A stretch of DNA of 64,000 nt from Equus caballus (Eukaryota > Chordata > Mammalia > Perissodactyla > Equidae): NCBI RefSeq assembly GCF_041296265.1, contig NC_091695.1, forward strand, positions 14,243,001 to 14,307,000. Direction: 5' to 3'. Both the position numbers and the translations under genes were made by a program. The stretch's first letter is position 1, and the number at the start of each line of letters is the position of its first letter. Shown in pieces: positions 1 through 12,667 of the stretch. Under the pieces are notes generated by a model. It did not search any database and was not told the DNA's origin. It saw only the letters and a list, made by a program, of their open reading frames with translations.

Positions 1-204
1 AGGGCAGTCTCATGACTATTGTGAAAGGGACATTTCAATCCTATGTGAAACATCTTCTTTGGGGGTATATAACCACTCTGTACACCCCACTTCTTTGGTG
101 CCCTTTCTTCCTTTGGGAAGAAAGGACCCAGGGCATGGTCCTCATATTTTAGCTCAGAACAAACTCACCCGAATTTTCATTTATAGATTGGTTATGGATT
201 ATTA

Positions 205-600
205 TTGTCAATAGTAGTACTCTCATAACAAAATACCACAGATGGGATTAAACAACAGAAATATATTTTCTCAGCTCTCGAATCTAGAAGGCCAAGATCA
301 AGGAGTTGGTAGCTTTGGTTTCTTTTGAGGCCTCTCCTTGGCTTGAAGATGGCCACCTCCTTTGCCTATTCATTGCTGGGTCTGTGGATGTGTCTGGTGT
401 GTCTTTCTGTGTCCTAATTTCCTCTTCTTATAAAAACATCAACCCTATTGGATTAAGTCTCTCCTAATTACTCATTTTTATTGAATACCTCTTTAAAGGT
501 TCTATCTCCAAATATGATGACATTCTGAAATACTGCAGATTAGAGCTTCAGCACATGAATTTTGGTGGAACACAGAGAGATACACCCATAACAGATTCAG
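205..600 (+). repeat. Old interspersed repeat, family not assigned
   Basis: The stretch reads like a common mammalian-wide repeat: an opening about unaffected 'ataacaaaatacca' followed by 'aacaacagaaatatatt', a central 'ggccaagatcaaggagtt' and a closing 'catgaattttggtgg'. I recognise this order of motifs from many mammalian loci but cannot name the family with certainty. It has no coding potential. The flanks (1-204 and 601-1260) are AT-rich and hold nothing I can identify. Confidence 0.5.
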
Positions 601-1264
601 TTCAGCCCAGAACAAATTGAAATAAAAAATAAATTAAGAAAAGAGAGGGACTTTGCCTGACGCAATAATGATAAAGTGTCATGAACGAAGAACATCATTA
701 TACTAACCCTTTTGCCTTAGGTCCAAAAACAGTTGAAAACATGCATATTTTCATTGAACAGAAAACTCTTTCCTGGGAATCTGTCCTGCAGTAGTAATAC
801 AAGTTATGCAAATATACAAAAATCTTAAGAATGTTATTAGTATCGTGACATACTAGATGCTAGATATAAAATTGGAAATTTATCAATTATAGACACATGT
901 ATTTAGTATAATTTTCTATATCCTATAAAATCTTGTCCATTTGAATTATATAGAAATTCAAAAGCTTCTGCAAAACAAATTAAAAAATAGTATTAAAAAA
1001 GTCATATTTCATTGCTTTCTTTTAAACCAACAAATTACTAAAGTATATTTTAGGTACAATGAAATACGAAGTGTTTATGGAGGGTATTTGAGAAATGATG
1101 TCATCTGTGTTACTACTGCTTCCAATGAGACAATCTTTCCAATACCTCAAATGTCAAAATGTTCAAAATGTTCCTCAATGTCTCTGTGTAGTAAATTGCC
1201 CCAGACTATATCCCAGGCCACAATTGTTATGATTTCTATTACCATACATTCATCTTACTTGTTT

Positions 1265-2180
1265 TAGAATTTCATATAAATGGGATAATATAGCATGTCT
1301 GTGTCTTGTTTCTCTTGCTCAACTTAATGCTATTGAAATTCATCCATGCTTTTGCATGTATGAGAAGTTCATTCCATTTTATTGCTGAGTAGAGTTTCAT
1401 TTTACTTACTTATCATAATTCATCTCTTTATCTGTTGATGGACAGTTAAGATATTTCCATTTAGTACTGTTATAAATAAAGCCATCAGTAACATTAATAT
1501 ACATGTGTTTTTTGGGGCATGTTTCATTCATCTTGTGTTAGCATCCATAAGGGGAATTCCTGGGATGTATGGTAGTAATGTGTTGAACTTAATAAATTGC
1601 CAAACTGTTTTCCAAAGTGAAGTACCTTTGCGCTCTTAAATAAGTAATGTATGATAACTTCAGGAGCTGAACATAGTAGCTGATATGATACTTTGGTAAT
1701 CTAGTATTTTTAATCTTACCCAAACTAGTGGTGGGAATTAATATCTCATTGTTATTGCAATTTCATTTCCCTGGTGAGTAAGTATGTTAGGTCTTTTTAA
1801 GTGTGTTTATTGATCGCTCATATTTTCTTCTGTGAAACGTCTTTCAGATCTTTTCTCTCATTTTTGTCAGGTTGTTTGTAATTTTCTTAGTGATTTGCAG
1901 AGAATATTGATATACATCTTGGATCCCATTGAATTACTTTGGCTTCGTAGCCGATAATCAGTGGAACATACATATGTGCATATTTTGGACTTTTTATTCT
2001 GTCCTGATGGTCTATTTGCTATCTTTGTACAATATTGCTCTATCTTGATTGCTATATGTTTTTAGTTAGCCTTGAAATAGGTATTGTAAATTCTCCAATT
2101 TTGTCCCTTTTTAAAGATGCTTTAGCTATTCTGCATCTTTACTGTATAGAAGTTGACCTAAGGCCAGACAGAGGGGACCT
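1265..2180 (-). repeat. Old L1M fragment (ORF2 region)
   Basis: Read on the minus strand this is diverged L1 ORF2 sequence. The plus strand shows the usual reverse-complement landmarks: the 'gttgatggacagttaagatatttcc' type motif near 1434, the cap-like 'ccaaactgttttccaaagtg' near 1602, and a reverse-transcriptase-side tail ending near 2150. It is heavily decayed and has no usable reading frame. The limits are approximate. Confidence 0.6.
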
Positions 2181-2184
2181 TGTT

Positions 2185-2710
2185 TGTATGAGGAAGGAGG
2201 AATTTCTTCTACTTACGCCTCTTGAGTTCTCATGCCTGGACTAATGATGAAATTGACACCAGACCAGATCAACAGGAGAATAATCAACTTAATATGCGTG
2301 GGTGGGAGATCATAAAAATGATGCACAGAGAGTAAACAAAGCAGGCAGTTTATAGATCTTTCTAGAAAAAGTGACAATAAACTTGTGATGATTTGATAGG
2401 ACATGGAAACTTAGGTACAGGGGCTTAATTAGTAAGGAATTAAAGCAGAGTTTGGGTATGAAGTAGTAAATTAGAAAATAAGTAAAATGATTTGTTTATA
2501 TAGGATTCTTATCCCTCAATTTCTTAGCTCTGGTGATAAGAATGTAGGGATGTACCTTTTACATGAGAGATTTATTTCCTGTCTTAAGGGGAACAGAGAG
2601 GAGGGTCAAAATGTGTTTCTTCACATTGGCTCTTCTCAAGTGACTTTAATTCAAAATAATCAATACGCCACTGTGAGATATTTTGAGATGGTCTGCTCTG
2701 GGCCCCAACA
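2185..2710 (-). mobile_element. Solitary LTR fossil, ERVL/class III-like
   Basis: On the minus strand the block opens with TG and ends in CA (2710 down to 2185). Its 3' part contains the motif series 'tattctcctgttgatctg' and 'catcattagtccaggc' seen in several mammalian LTR families, before a purine-rich end. No internal retroviral region adjoins it, so it looks like a lone LTR. It sits directly beside the L1M fragment. The family call is from pattern memory, and no exact target-site duplication was found. Confidence 0.5.
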
Positions 2711-3254
2711 ATTGTGTACCATGAGGTTAGGTGTAGACCTGTCCACTCTGAGAATAGTCACACTTAGTAGCAGTTATTAAATTATTTTAATATTAAAATT
2801 TGATCCCTAATTTAAAATTGAGTCTTGTTAAAAGTTGCACCTTGGTCTCAACAGTATGGTGTTAAATTAAGGGATGAATCATTTAGAACGTTGGGATAAA
2901 ATATTAAAAGAAATAATTCTTCTTTTTTGAGTCATCTCTCACTAATGTCTTAAAGCCAGAATGGTTTCCGGTTCCATGAGGAAATTTGAAGTCTTTGAGA
3001 AACGCTCTTCAAGAAACAGCATATCCTGCTATCTTAATAAGGAAGTTATGGGATAGGAATTAAAGAAATGTTTCCAGGGTCCATTTAGGAAATCAACCTA
3101 GAGGATTTTTATTAATAATCAGAGGTTGAGTTTATGCAGTTGAATCATTATGGCTTTGCCATTTAAGAATTAATAGAACTATATTCCAATTTCCTAGCTA
3201 AGAGATCTTGGTGTATCAAGCCATTAATTAGATATGGAGTGAAAATAAGTAATC
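2711..3254. other. Unassigned intergenic DNA
   Basis: AT-rich sequence without a recognisable gene or repeat. It separates the LTR fossil from the first SINE. Confidence 0.5.
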
Positions 3255-3266
3255 AAAAGAAAACTA

Positions 3267-3425
3267 GAGCCAGCCCTGCTGGTCAAGTGGTTAAGATTCA
3301 GCAGTTATGCCACCACAGCCCAGGTTCGTTTCCCAGTCGTGGAATCAGGCAGCTCACATAGAGAAATATAAAACTAACAACTAGGATACACACCCATGCA
3401 CTGATCCTTTAAAAAAAAAAAAAAG
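3267..3425 (+). mobile_element. ERE-type tRNA-derived SINE (older copy)
   Basis: The start 'gagccagccctgctggtcaa' followed by 'gtggttaag' matches the tRNA-like head of the equine SINE family, and the element ends in an A-rich tail. A perfect 12-bp target-site duplication, aaaagaaaacta, flanks it at 3255-3266 and 3426-3437. The body is shorter and more diverged than the other copies, so it is probably an older subfamily. Confidence 0.8.
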
Positions 3426-3919
3426 AAAAGAAAACTAAAATTTCTGCTTCTGGGAAGAATTTGAGAGTGTACACATACTGAAGGATTTTGATATAGGTGG
3501 GCAGTATTATTTCTAAACTACTCATCATTATAAGTATGATGAGAATAGGTACTTTGTGGACATTAGGGCCAATGACCCTATCCACTGAAGTCTGGAATGC
3601 TATACTCTATCTGTAGAAAAGAAGGCAATGTTTCAGAACCATTCATCTTGTATCTATGATAGCAAGTAGGTAATGTTACTCATCTTTTATCACCATTTTA
3701 CAATTTTACCACCAGATGAAAATGATATGCCAGTAAATGTTAGTATCCTTTCCTGGAAAATGAAAAAAAAAAAAAAGAAGGAAACAATGCATAGAACTTT
3801 TTCTCAGTGTTCTCTTTTTTATTTCAAATTATTATGGACATTTGGAAAATTTTTACACAACAACACAGTATTCGAATGTAGAAGAAAACTTATACATTTA
3901 TTTTATAAATAGAAAACGA

Positions 3920-4345
3920 TATATTTTCTTATAAGCACAAGGTTATTTATTACAGCATTTTTATAGTCATAAAAGAAATAAAAAGATGCAAACAATCAAA
4001 TGTCCATCAATCAAAGAATTATCAAATATAAAGTAATTGATCTATATTCCACTGTTGTATGCTGATATTAAAAATATTTAGAGTTTATTGACCAAGAAAA
4101 AAGTGGATTGATGATGAATTTCCACATAAGAAAATAAGTTGCAGGGGACACGATGTATTATAATCTTTTGAAACACCTTTCTACATGGATGATATTGGAA
4201 AATGTTATTAATATTATTTAGTTTTACTTTTGGTTTCTAAATAGTAATAGAAATGACAGAATTTGGGAAAAACTATACTTGACCAAAAAATACCGTGCAG
4301 TATAAAATAAAATATCACTCTAGAAAATAAAATTTATTTATAGCA
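3920..4345 (+). repeat. Old L1M fragment (3' end of ORF2)
   Basis: The phrase 'aatgtccatcaatcaaagaa' and the following 'atattccactg' are decayed forms of the L1 ORF2 C-terminal coding stretch, read on the plus strand. There is no open frame. The stretch 3438-3919 before it is AT-rich, includes an A14 run near 3763, and shows nothing identifiable. Confidence 0.5.
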
Positions 4346-4439
4346 ATAAATATGCTTAGTGACAGGGTCCAAAGCTAACTTGGTAAATAAATTTGTATGA
4401 TTTAAGAATGTGATTTTTGTATTTCTTTTTGTGTTCAAT

Positions 4440-4950
4440 TTTTATTTTATTTTATCTTTTTGATTTAAAAAAAATTCCAGCTTTGGATCAGGCCCTGTCG
4501 CTGAGTGGCTAAGTTCATGTGCTCCACTTTGACGGCCCAGGGTTTCGATGGTTTGGATCCTGGGCACAGACATGGTGCCACTCATCAAGCCATGCTGAGG
4601 TGACATCCCACATGCCACAACCAGAGGCACTCACAACTAGAGTATACAACTATATACCTGGGGGTTTTGGGGAGAAGAAGAATAAAAAAAAAAGAAAAGG
4701 TTGGCAACAGATGTTAGTTCAGGTGCCAATCTTCAAAACAAAAAAAATTCCAGCTTTGTTGAAACTGCAATTGATAAATAAAAATGTTTTGATATATTTA
4801 TATATTGTAAAATACTTACCACAATCAAGCTAGTTAACATATCCATCACCTCACATAGTTAATTTTTTTTCTTTTTGTGGTGAGAACACTTAAGGTCAAC
4901 TCTCTTAATAATATAAACTCTAGTACATTAAAAATGGGAAAAAATAAAAT
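4440..4950 (-). repeat. L1M 3'-end fragment interrupted by a SINE
   Basis: The plus strand carries the reverse complement of an old L1 3' UTR: 'ccagctttgttgaaactgcaattga', then 'accacaatcaagctagttaac' and 'atatccatcacctcacatag'. The ERE SINE at 4486-4739 splits it. Removing the SINE and one copy of its target-site duplication restores continuity. Confidence 0.55.
4486..4739 (+). mobile_element. ERE SINE, long-tailed subfamily
   Basis: A tRNA-Ser-like head (ggccctgtcgctgagtggct) with a box B-like ggtttggatcc is followed by the standard ERE body, an A-rich linker and a second tail module reading ggcaacagatgttagttcag. A 19-bp target-site duplication, aaaaaaaattccagctttg, lies at 4467-4485 and 4740-4758, which fixes both ends. 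The element sits inside an L1M 3' end and is therefore younger than it. Confidence 0.9.
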
Positions 4951-5689
4951 TCATCGGTCTGGAATAAAGAGACTCTGGTTCATGTTCTGATATAATTCCA
5001 CACAATTATGACTTTGAATACAAGGGTAGATTGAAACAAGCACAATTGAAGTGGTGCATATATTTGAAACATCTAAAAAATGCCTATTCAAATACCAAGG
5101 AGAATATTAAGATGTAAGGAATCTGTTCATTTGCTGAATGAAGGGTTGTATAAGCACAGAATCCATGCAAGATATTGTCACTGTGTATACAAGCTCATAG
5201 AAGAGTCAAAATAGACACAAAAGAACATGTAGTTCACCTTTGAGTGTATCATCTATCTTTAATCTTTATCACTAGTATAGATTTTTCAAAGCATTGATGT
5301 CATTCCATTAGGTGACAAAATAACTCATTTATCAGCCTGTTTATCACGAGGTTACCATAAACTGAAGTTAGGTATAGTGTGAGGAGCTGAGGATCTGTCA
5401 ACGGGGACCCAAAATTAGCTAATATTTTTCTCATAGTCCCGAATCAAAAAATTTCCAAAATACCCACTCTATCCTTGAGATACAAAATATTAACTAAATC
5501 TAACTGAAAATTACATTTTGAGGTGGCATTCTTTATTTCTTATTTAGCCTACAATCTTGAATCAGTTTTCCATGTGTTATAATCATACATTTACTTATTT
5601 TGCCTCATTTCTAGCCTACATAGTCTTCATGGTTCAATATTATATATCTTTAACATACATTGACTGTATTAAAAGTCGTTATTAAAAAT
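4951..5689. other. Unassigned intergenic DNA downstream of the OR8K1-like pseudogene
   Basis: AT-rich DNA with no gene or repeat that I recognise. It lies on the 3' side of the minus-strand OR pseudogene. The missing C-terminal part of that receptor is not recognisable here. Confidence 0.5.
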
Positions 5690-6516
5690 TCAGCCATTAC
5701 AAGTATGGCTGGATTTAGGTTGCAAGTAAATAAACAGTAATGTTCCACAGAATACAACCACTACTGTCAGATGGGAGCTACAGGTGGAGAAGACTTTGTA
5801 CCTCCTCCCAGTTGAATTCATTCTGGGAATGGCCACAAGAATAAACATGTAAGATACAAAAACAATCAAGAGCGAAGAGAGCAAATTACAGCCCAAAAAT
5901 ATCAGAAGGGTCAATTCTAATTCAAGTGTATCAGAACAGAGCATGGATATCAGAGGGAGGCTGTCAGAGTAAAAATAACTGAGGATGTTAGAGCCACAGA
6001 AAGACAAGTTGAATAACTTAATTATGAGAAAGAGTAACACAAATGTGCTGTAGAGATAAGGAGTAAGTACCAGCCCCCGATGCACTTTCGCTGCCATAAT
6101 GACCACGTAGAGAAGAGGTTTGCAGATGCTGCACAGCAATCATAGGCCACTGCTGATAAAATAAACAGTTCAGTGATGATGAAAATCTCAAATAACACTA
6201 GCTGGATGGCACAGAAATTGTAGGAAATTGTATTTTCATGCACCACAAAGTTTGCCATCATTTTTGGGCCAATAACAGTGGAGTAACTAGGGTCAGTAAT
6301 GGACAAATGTCTAAGGAGAAAAGTATGCAGGAGTAGCTTCGGGTCCAAATGCGTCAAAAAAATCATGCCCAAATTGCCTGTCAGTATAACCAAGTATGTG
6401 ACAAGGAAGACTCCAAAGAGAAGTGCCTGCAGCCCAGGGTTGTTGACAATTGCCATGAGAATAAATTCAGTCACCTTGGTCACTGCAGTATGATTCTGTT
6501 TCTCCATATGGTTCAT
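5690..6516 (-). pseudogene. Olfactory receptor pseudogene, OR8K1-like
   Basis: The minus strand encodes most of a class II OR. The N-terminus MNHMEKQNHTAVTKVTEFIL, the TM1 motif LTGNLGMIFLT, 'RHLSITDPSYSTVIGPKM' in TM2 and KVFSTCSSHLTVVVVF in TM6 resemble human OR8K1 as I remember it, more closely than they resemble the other OR8K copies here. The frame breaks near 6139 through a net one-base loss just after the TM3 Tyr-Asp, so the DRYVAIC-type motif is scrambled. The second frame runs from ICKPLLYVVIMA to PKSSHT, where homology stops. The last ~45 residues (TM7 and tail) are missing, suggesting a 3' deletion or rearrangement. LHTPMYFF is also altered to LLHTFLL. It cannot make a working receptor. 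The ortholog call to OR8K1 is an inference. Confidence 0.9.
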
Positions 6517-6689
6517 CTTGGTAACCTATGTAAGGTATCAAATCAATACTTATTATATTCGACATACTATCTCCTAAGAGAACTTAAAGCATGTTTATGA
6601 GATATAGAGACATTTTCTTTGTCTCAAATTATAAATAGAGGCTTCTCTTCCCATCAGGCCAAAACTACCATACCTTTACTCACATTGCA

Positions 6690-7160
6690 GTGTAATTGCA
6701 TGACAATTAGCTTTTTTGTTTAAAATCTAAGAGCCTGATACTAAGCTTTCGATTGCCATGACATCCATTTCAAAAACATCCATCTCTAATAAACACATTG
6801 CCAGTTACACAATTAGATAAAGAGCTGGGTCACTCCACCCATGAACTTCCCCTTTTACAAAGCCCTGGCTGACCTAGATAACAGACTGCTTGAAGGACCC
6901 TCCTTTTCCCTTCTCACATATTATTTCTTGCTCTTATGTTTTCAAATCACTAATAAAGAGTAAACCTGGTACAAAATCCTGGGTCCCCATGCTTTACCCC
7001 AATAAAGGCAGAACCCCAGGTCCACATCCTCTCTCTCTACCTGCTGCACAACCCTAGTTGTGCTGTGAACCTTCCAGGACCTGAGTAATCTCGCTTTTTC
7101 AAAGTTCCTTGATGGTTGTTGCTGAGGTGCATCTTGCAATCATAAGAAACATGAGGGCCA
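6690..7160 (+). mobile_element. Solitary LTR fossil, class I ERV-like
   Basis: The plus strand shows LTR-like order: a promoter-like AT stretch, a pyrimidine-rich block, two AATAAA-type signals near 6949 and 7000 (aataaag), then a C/T-rich segment with ctctctctacctgctgc resembling U5. No internal region follows. Family and limits are approximate. It may run a little past the stated end. Confidence 0.4.
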
Positions 7161-7904
7161 GAACATTGACTACCACACAATGGTCAGCACAGTGTCTACC
7201 ACAAAATTGTCTAGCACACAACGTGTAGTTAAAATATTAGCTCTGGTTGGGGCAAATCTGGTACAGGCCCAGGTGAGTGCCCCAGGCATTCCTAGCTAAC
7301 AGCATCACTTCCCATAGGCTGAGACTGACACAAAACACACCTTCATTGAAAATTTGGTAAAATATGCTTTAAAGGGGCAACATATTTTGAAGTGGTTGTT
7401 TTGACAAAGCTAATATGACCTACCTCTTTTGACCAAAATCAGTTTAAGTGTGTCAAAAGACCTACCTATTATATTTCAACTTTTTAAAATTTTCAAGTAA
7501 TTTGTAAAACAAACATCTACACCTAAACCATAAACCTTCAATTATTGACAATCATCATTATGTTCAAAAGCAGTAAGACATAAATAAAAGCACTTTCTAA
7601 ATTGTTGATGGCATGATTTATCAGGTGGTGATTAGGAAATCTCTGAAAATTAAATATATATTAAAGTACTTCTCACTGTAAGTGCAACTTGTTTACCCAA
7701 TACAAAATCTAATGCTGTAATATGTTAACTTTAGAATCTTTTAATTAATATCTCATCCACATTTGCCACATCTCTTGTTCTTGCCTATCGAATCATTTCT
7801 TCTCATGATCTTCCAACCCTATATCCCTCTTCTGCATAAAAAGGACTTGGCCATTCTGATTATTTATGAACTCTTACTGCAAGTTCGTGCAGAGGCCCAG
7901 CGGA
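7161..7904. other. Unassigned intergenic DNA
   Basis: No gene or confidently recognised repeat. The first ~150 bases contain imperfect short repetitions (cacacaatggtcagcacagtg / cacaaaattgtctagcacac) that may belong to the preceding LTR fossil. Confidence 0.4.
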
Positions 7905-8130
7905 AAGAATATGAATGAATATCAAGTACTCATAAAGAACTCATCATGAACTAGGCACTTTTCTGGGCACTTTACATATATTAACTCATTTGATGCACAC
8001 AACAACTCTAGGAAGTAGATAGTATTACCATCTCCATTTAAGAATGGAGGAAACTGAGGCACAAGGTGTTAAATAACTTAACCAAGGTCACTCAGATAAT
8101 AAGTCATGGAGTCAAGATTCAAATAAAGTC
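7905..8130 (-). mobile_element. MIR SINE
   Basis: The plus strand reads the reverse complement of the ancient mammalian MIR: 'gggcactttacatatattaa', 'ctcatttgatgcacacaaca', 'aggaaactgaggcacaaggt' and 'aacttaaccaaggtcactca' occur in the right order and spacing. MIRs predate placental radiation, so this is among the oldest elements in the window. Confidence 0.85.
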
Positions 8131-8985
8131 ATTCTGTCTTCAGAAAATATTCTCATAAACACAATGGTATGCTGCCTCTCTATTAAGCTCACCCTGAGTA
8201 GATAGGAAATAAAAGGTGGTCAGGAGATTCACCAGGTAAATAGGATAGACAATGATCCTTGTTAAAGTAGATGGCTGAAGCAGTAATTTTATTTGAAAAC
8301 TAAGGTAGTCTAAAAGCACAGCACAGGGTGTCAAGGACTGACAGGTCTGTCCAACACACTAGTACTAGTGATTATAGAAAAATATATTGCAAAGGAAGAA
8401 CCTGATTTGCAGAACTTAATACCCTTCAAGATCTTTGGTGATGATCCAGTTTAAGTTGTATGCCCTGAGAAATTTTCAAAGACTGGGGTTTCCTACTCAC
8501 CTTAATAGAGAATCTGATTTGGCTTACTACTATTTTAAACCTCATTCATTGTTACAGAATGGATTTAAGTTTTTTCTACCCCTTTGAGACACATTTTGTT
8601 GAAGTCTTAATCTGATCCAAGGATAAACAAATCACACATAATTACCTGAGGGAGAATGCTTTGGTTATATGTTAACTATTCTCAGGATGTCCATTAGGAA
8701 AAGTCAAAAGTATTTTATCCCTGAGTCTAACTGAATGAAGAAATTATATATCATTAAACAGTGGAAATCATAAATATCTTTGTCAGCATCTCAGTTATAC
8801 AACATCATGTACATATTAGATATGTTATACACATACACACACAATATGTGAATAAATGAAAGAATGACTTCCTAGAAAAAGATTATGCAATATTTGATAA
8901 TACAACATCCATTGTTGGATATATACACCCAAGGATATTTTTGCTGGATATGTAACTATAGGTTGACATAAGACAATATCTTATG
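8131..8985. other. Unassigned intergenic DNA
   Basis: AT-rich sequence with a short CA-type microsatellite (acacatacacacacaca) near 8830. Nothing else identified. Confidence 0.5.
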
Positions 8986-8989
8986 ACTG

Positions 8990-10290
8990 GTATTGTTTCT
9001 GGCAATAAATCAGTGGTAAACCTTTTATTTATAACTATTTTTATCTGTCTTTCTAAGGAGTTTTCTTTATCACTGTTTTTCACAAATTTGTGATGTGTGT
9101 GTTTTGGTATAATTTCCTTTCTACTTATTATACTTAGAATTATTTTAGCTTCTTATATCTTTGCAATTATAATTTGTTTCTTTTTAATAAGTTTGGGAAA
9201 AATTCTGGCCAAGATTTCTTCCAATGGTTTTTCTGTCCCATGAAGTCTCTTCTCTCCACTTGGACCTACCTTTAAATGTACAGTATGTAGCTTGTTGTTC
9301 TAGAGATCATGGAGACTATTTTCACAGACTTTGCTCAGTATTTTGTTTTCTGTCTGGCTTCATTTTGGGTAATATTTACTGTGATATGTTTAAGTGTAGT
9401 TATCACTTATTTTTCAGTGTATAATCTAGTTACTCTCATTCAATAAATATTTATTCATGTCTAATATGATATTTTAATCGCTATAAGTCCTATTTGGCTA
9501 TTTTTTCATCTTTCAATTATGTCTTCAATATGTTAGTGTTTTGTTAAATCATTCAGTATATTGAACATATTAGTCTTTGCCTGATAATTCTGTCATCACT
9601 GTCATTTCAGGACCTATTTAGTTGACTTCTGAGTGGGGTCACTTGTTCTTGCTTTCACATATATTTAGTGTTTGTGATTGGCTGCTGAATATTATGAGTT
9701 TTATGTTGTAAGTGCTGTATTTTTTTTCTCTCTTCCTAAAAGAATGTTAAATGTTTTAAACAAGGATAAGTTGGTTCTTTTTCAGACTTGTTTTCAAACT
9801 ATATGAGTAGGGGACTAAAGTGGCTTTTAGCTCTAAAATCTCTACCGGATGCCCAGGTTTTGAACAAGAGCTGTACTCTCTGGCTTTCTGGAACTGTAAT
9901 GTCTTCCTGCCCTGTATGATCTCTGGAATTGTTCAGCTTACAATTGCATGATCAGTCTTTTTTTTTTTTTTTTTTTTTTAAGATTTTATTTTTTTTCCTT
10001 TTTCTCCCCAAAGCCCCTCTGATACATAGTTGTATATTCTTCGTTGTGGGTCCTTCTAGTTGTGGTATGTGGGACGCTGCCTCAGCGTGGTTTGATGAGC
10101 AGTGCCATGTCCGCGCCCAGGATTCGAAACAACGAAACACTGGGCCGCCTGCAGCGGAGTGCGCAAACTTAACCACTCGGCCACGGGGCCAGCCCCTCCA
10201 TGATCAGTCTTTTAATAGCCTTGTGGACTTTCACTATAGGTGTGTTCAAGTTGGTGTTCAGCCACAAACCTAAGGAGATCTTATAATGTA
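8990..10290 (-). repeat. Old L1M fragment (5' region), split by a SINE
   Basis: Plus-strand landmarks such as 'tttgcctgataattctgtca', 'ttcaggacctatttagttga' and 'gattggctgctgaatattat' match the reverse complement of the 5'/ORF region of old L1M elements. The ERE copy at 9962-10198 interrupts it and the L1M sequence resumes after 10213. No open frame. Confidence 0.5.
9962..10198 (-). mobile_element. ERE1 SINE, young-looking
   Basis: On the minus strand it begins ggggctggccccgtggccga and carries the tRNA-Ser-like box A (gccgagtggttaag) and a box B-like gtttcgaatcc, then the ERE body and an A-rich tail, which appears as the T run from 9958. A 15-bp target-site duplication, catgatcagtctttt, lies at 9947-9961 and 10199-10213. 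Close agreement with the other young copies suggests recent insertion. Confidence 0.95.
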
Positions 10291-10605
10291 AATAAGACTA
10301 AATTCTCTAAAGGTAGAGATTGGTAGAATAGGTTAAAAAAAATCGTGATCCAACCATGTGCTGTCTGCTAGAGATTCACTTTGTTTACACTGCTGTTTTA
10401 GGTTCAGAAAATACAATGAAAACAAATTGAAAATATACATGCCTTAAAAAAAACCTGACAGAAACAAACATGTAGTTTACTGATTATAGAGTTTAATAAG
10501 TGTTTCTGCTGGGGAAAATGTGAGGTTCTATGGGAACATTGACTCAAAAGCTAGGAATGTTGGGGAGAAAGTGATAGTTAATTGAGATCTCAAATATGAA
10601 GATTA

Positions 10606-10813
10606 CAGGGGCTGGCCCTGTAGCCACGTGGTTAAAGTTCTGCTTGCTCTGCTTTTTGGTTCAGGTTCATAGGTTCAAATCCCAGATTCGGACTTACTCC
10701 ACTCATCAACCATGCTTTGGAGGCATCCCACATACAAAGTGGAGGAAAGCTGGCACAGATGTTAGCTCAGGGCTAATATTCCTCAAGCAAAAATAAATAA
10801 ATCAAAATAAAAG
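10606..10813 (+). mobile_element. ERE SINE, diverged subfamily
   Basis: The head caggggctggccctgtagcc, box B-like ggttcaaatccc and tail agatgttagctcagggctaa identify an equine SINE. A perfect 10-bp target-site duplication, atgaagatta, lies at 10596-10605 and 10814-10823. The body is more diverged than the copy at 9962. Confidence 0.9.
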
Positions 10814-10823
10814 ATGAAGATTA

Positions 10824-12660
10824 ATTTAGCTGAATATAATGGAAACAATCTATTTGTTTATATATTATGGTTAGTCTTTGCTCTGAAACCAAAAAGAATG
10901 TAATTATACCTATGAGAAATGTTATTAAGTGATATTTGCTTTTATCTTAGTTTATAGAATCTTCTACTTTGCAAATGGAGTGATCCATATGACACACCTG
11001 CAGTATTATGATATATTAAACTCCAATTAGAGTCAGCAACGTTTGGAGCATATAGATTGACTTAGAAAAGACATATAGCCATTGATATAGAATATTAGAG
11101 TTAATTTTCTCTACAAAATGGCATCATAAGTTTTCTTTAGTACACTTTCATTTTTGTCTGAAAATTTTTGTGGAATTTTGATCTTTTTAAAGAGAGAAGC
11201 AGAAATAATACAAAGCTAATAAAGTTTAAGATTTAGGGTCCCTCATTGGCACTTTCAAGACTGTAAGTGGGGCCTTAGCAATGAATTCATAAAGGGATAT
11301 ATCTTTGTAAAAGTTACAAATTTAAAGTATTTTAATCTTGATCAGTTAAGCCCTTTCTCTTTTCAGAGTGACATCTGCTCCATCACGTTTTAATTAATGT
11401 CATGATGCATTGACATGTCTGCAGGTATTTCTAGGGTCCAGCTAAGGGGAGAATGAGATAATGATTTATTTCACTTCATGGTTAGTGGTTATATTTATAT
11501 GGTTCAAAATCAATGGCATTTATCATTGAATGCTATCTATTCTGGTGTAGAGATGGCTTCTAAGAACACTCCTGCTACCAAATATGCTGAAATGTGTCTA
11601 GAATTTCATTGATAAAAATATTATATTTATATATTTTATGATGTTTGTGACTATTTGTTTAAAACTGAGCTTTTAAATATTCAACTTTATACTTCAAATT
11701 ATATGCATAATTTTATTTCTTTTTTAAAAAGGGAAACCCTCAAATTAGTATAAGCTTCAAGATACATAAGATCTGGTCTGATTCCTGCTAAAATATATGG
11801 TTTATAGCAATATTCATGGATTTTGAATATTTAATTTTATATTCTTTGTTTCTTCTAAATGCTCATTTATATACATTAATTTATTCATCCACTGTGGATA
11901 TGATAGGGTCTACAGAGAATTTAAAATATTTATTTGAGCATTCATTACATCTTATATTACTGTCAATTTATTTCCAAAATTGTTCAATTAATAAGATCTA
12001 ATGTCCTAAACATAGCATATTACTACAGGAAACCTAGTTAACAAAGGAGGTAATTAATTTTTGTGGTGTAAAGAACCAGTTGTCAGTGACCATAAGAGTG
12101 TCCATAGTCAGAAGCCAGGAATCATGGGAAATTACCAACATCCAGGTGCTAAAGTAAATCAACAAAAATTACTAGTCACTGAGCTTTAACGAAGAATTGG
12201 ATTTTCTTCTCCCAAATTACTCGTGCCTTTTCTTTGGGTAGGGGGAATTTATGTGTTTCTCCTCACTCTTTGTGATGTTCCCTGAAGAAGCAACATGTTA
12301 TTCATTCACATGATTATGCCCAAATCATCTGAGAGCTTTCTAAATATTTCGTTTTGATGTCTATTAATTATGCAGAACACCCAACATATTCCCTAGTGAG
12401 AAAATGTAAGGGACAATTCAAGGAAAGGAGAGAAACAACATAAATGTTCTGTACAGTTCCATGGAGACCTACATGATATAAATGTACCCAATCACACAGA
12501 ATCAATGATTAAAGTAATGATGGAAAATAGTTTAACATCAGCTTTATCCCAGGAAAACCAGAGTAGCTCCAAAACTAAATGACATTATTATTATCACATA
12601 GAACTTTTTCTTTGATTTTATTGTTCCAATAAAAATACGTATAGGCACTGAGTTAAAAAC
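10824..12660. other. Unassigned intergenic DNA
   Basis: About 1.8 kb of AT-rich DNA without a gene or a repeat that I can name. Short open frames here have no recognisable protein features. Confidence 0.5.
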
Positions 12661-12667
12661 ATATAAT

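Noticed and set aside
4519-4833. 104-codon open frame
   Set aside because: It is the ERE SINE read in frame into flanking L1 debris.
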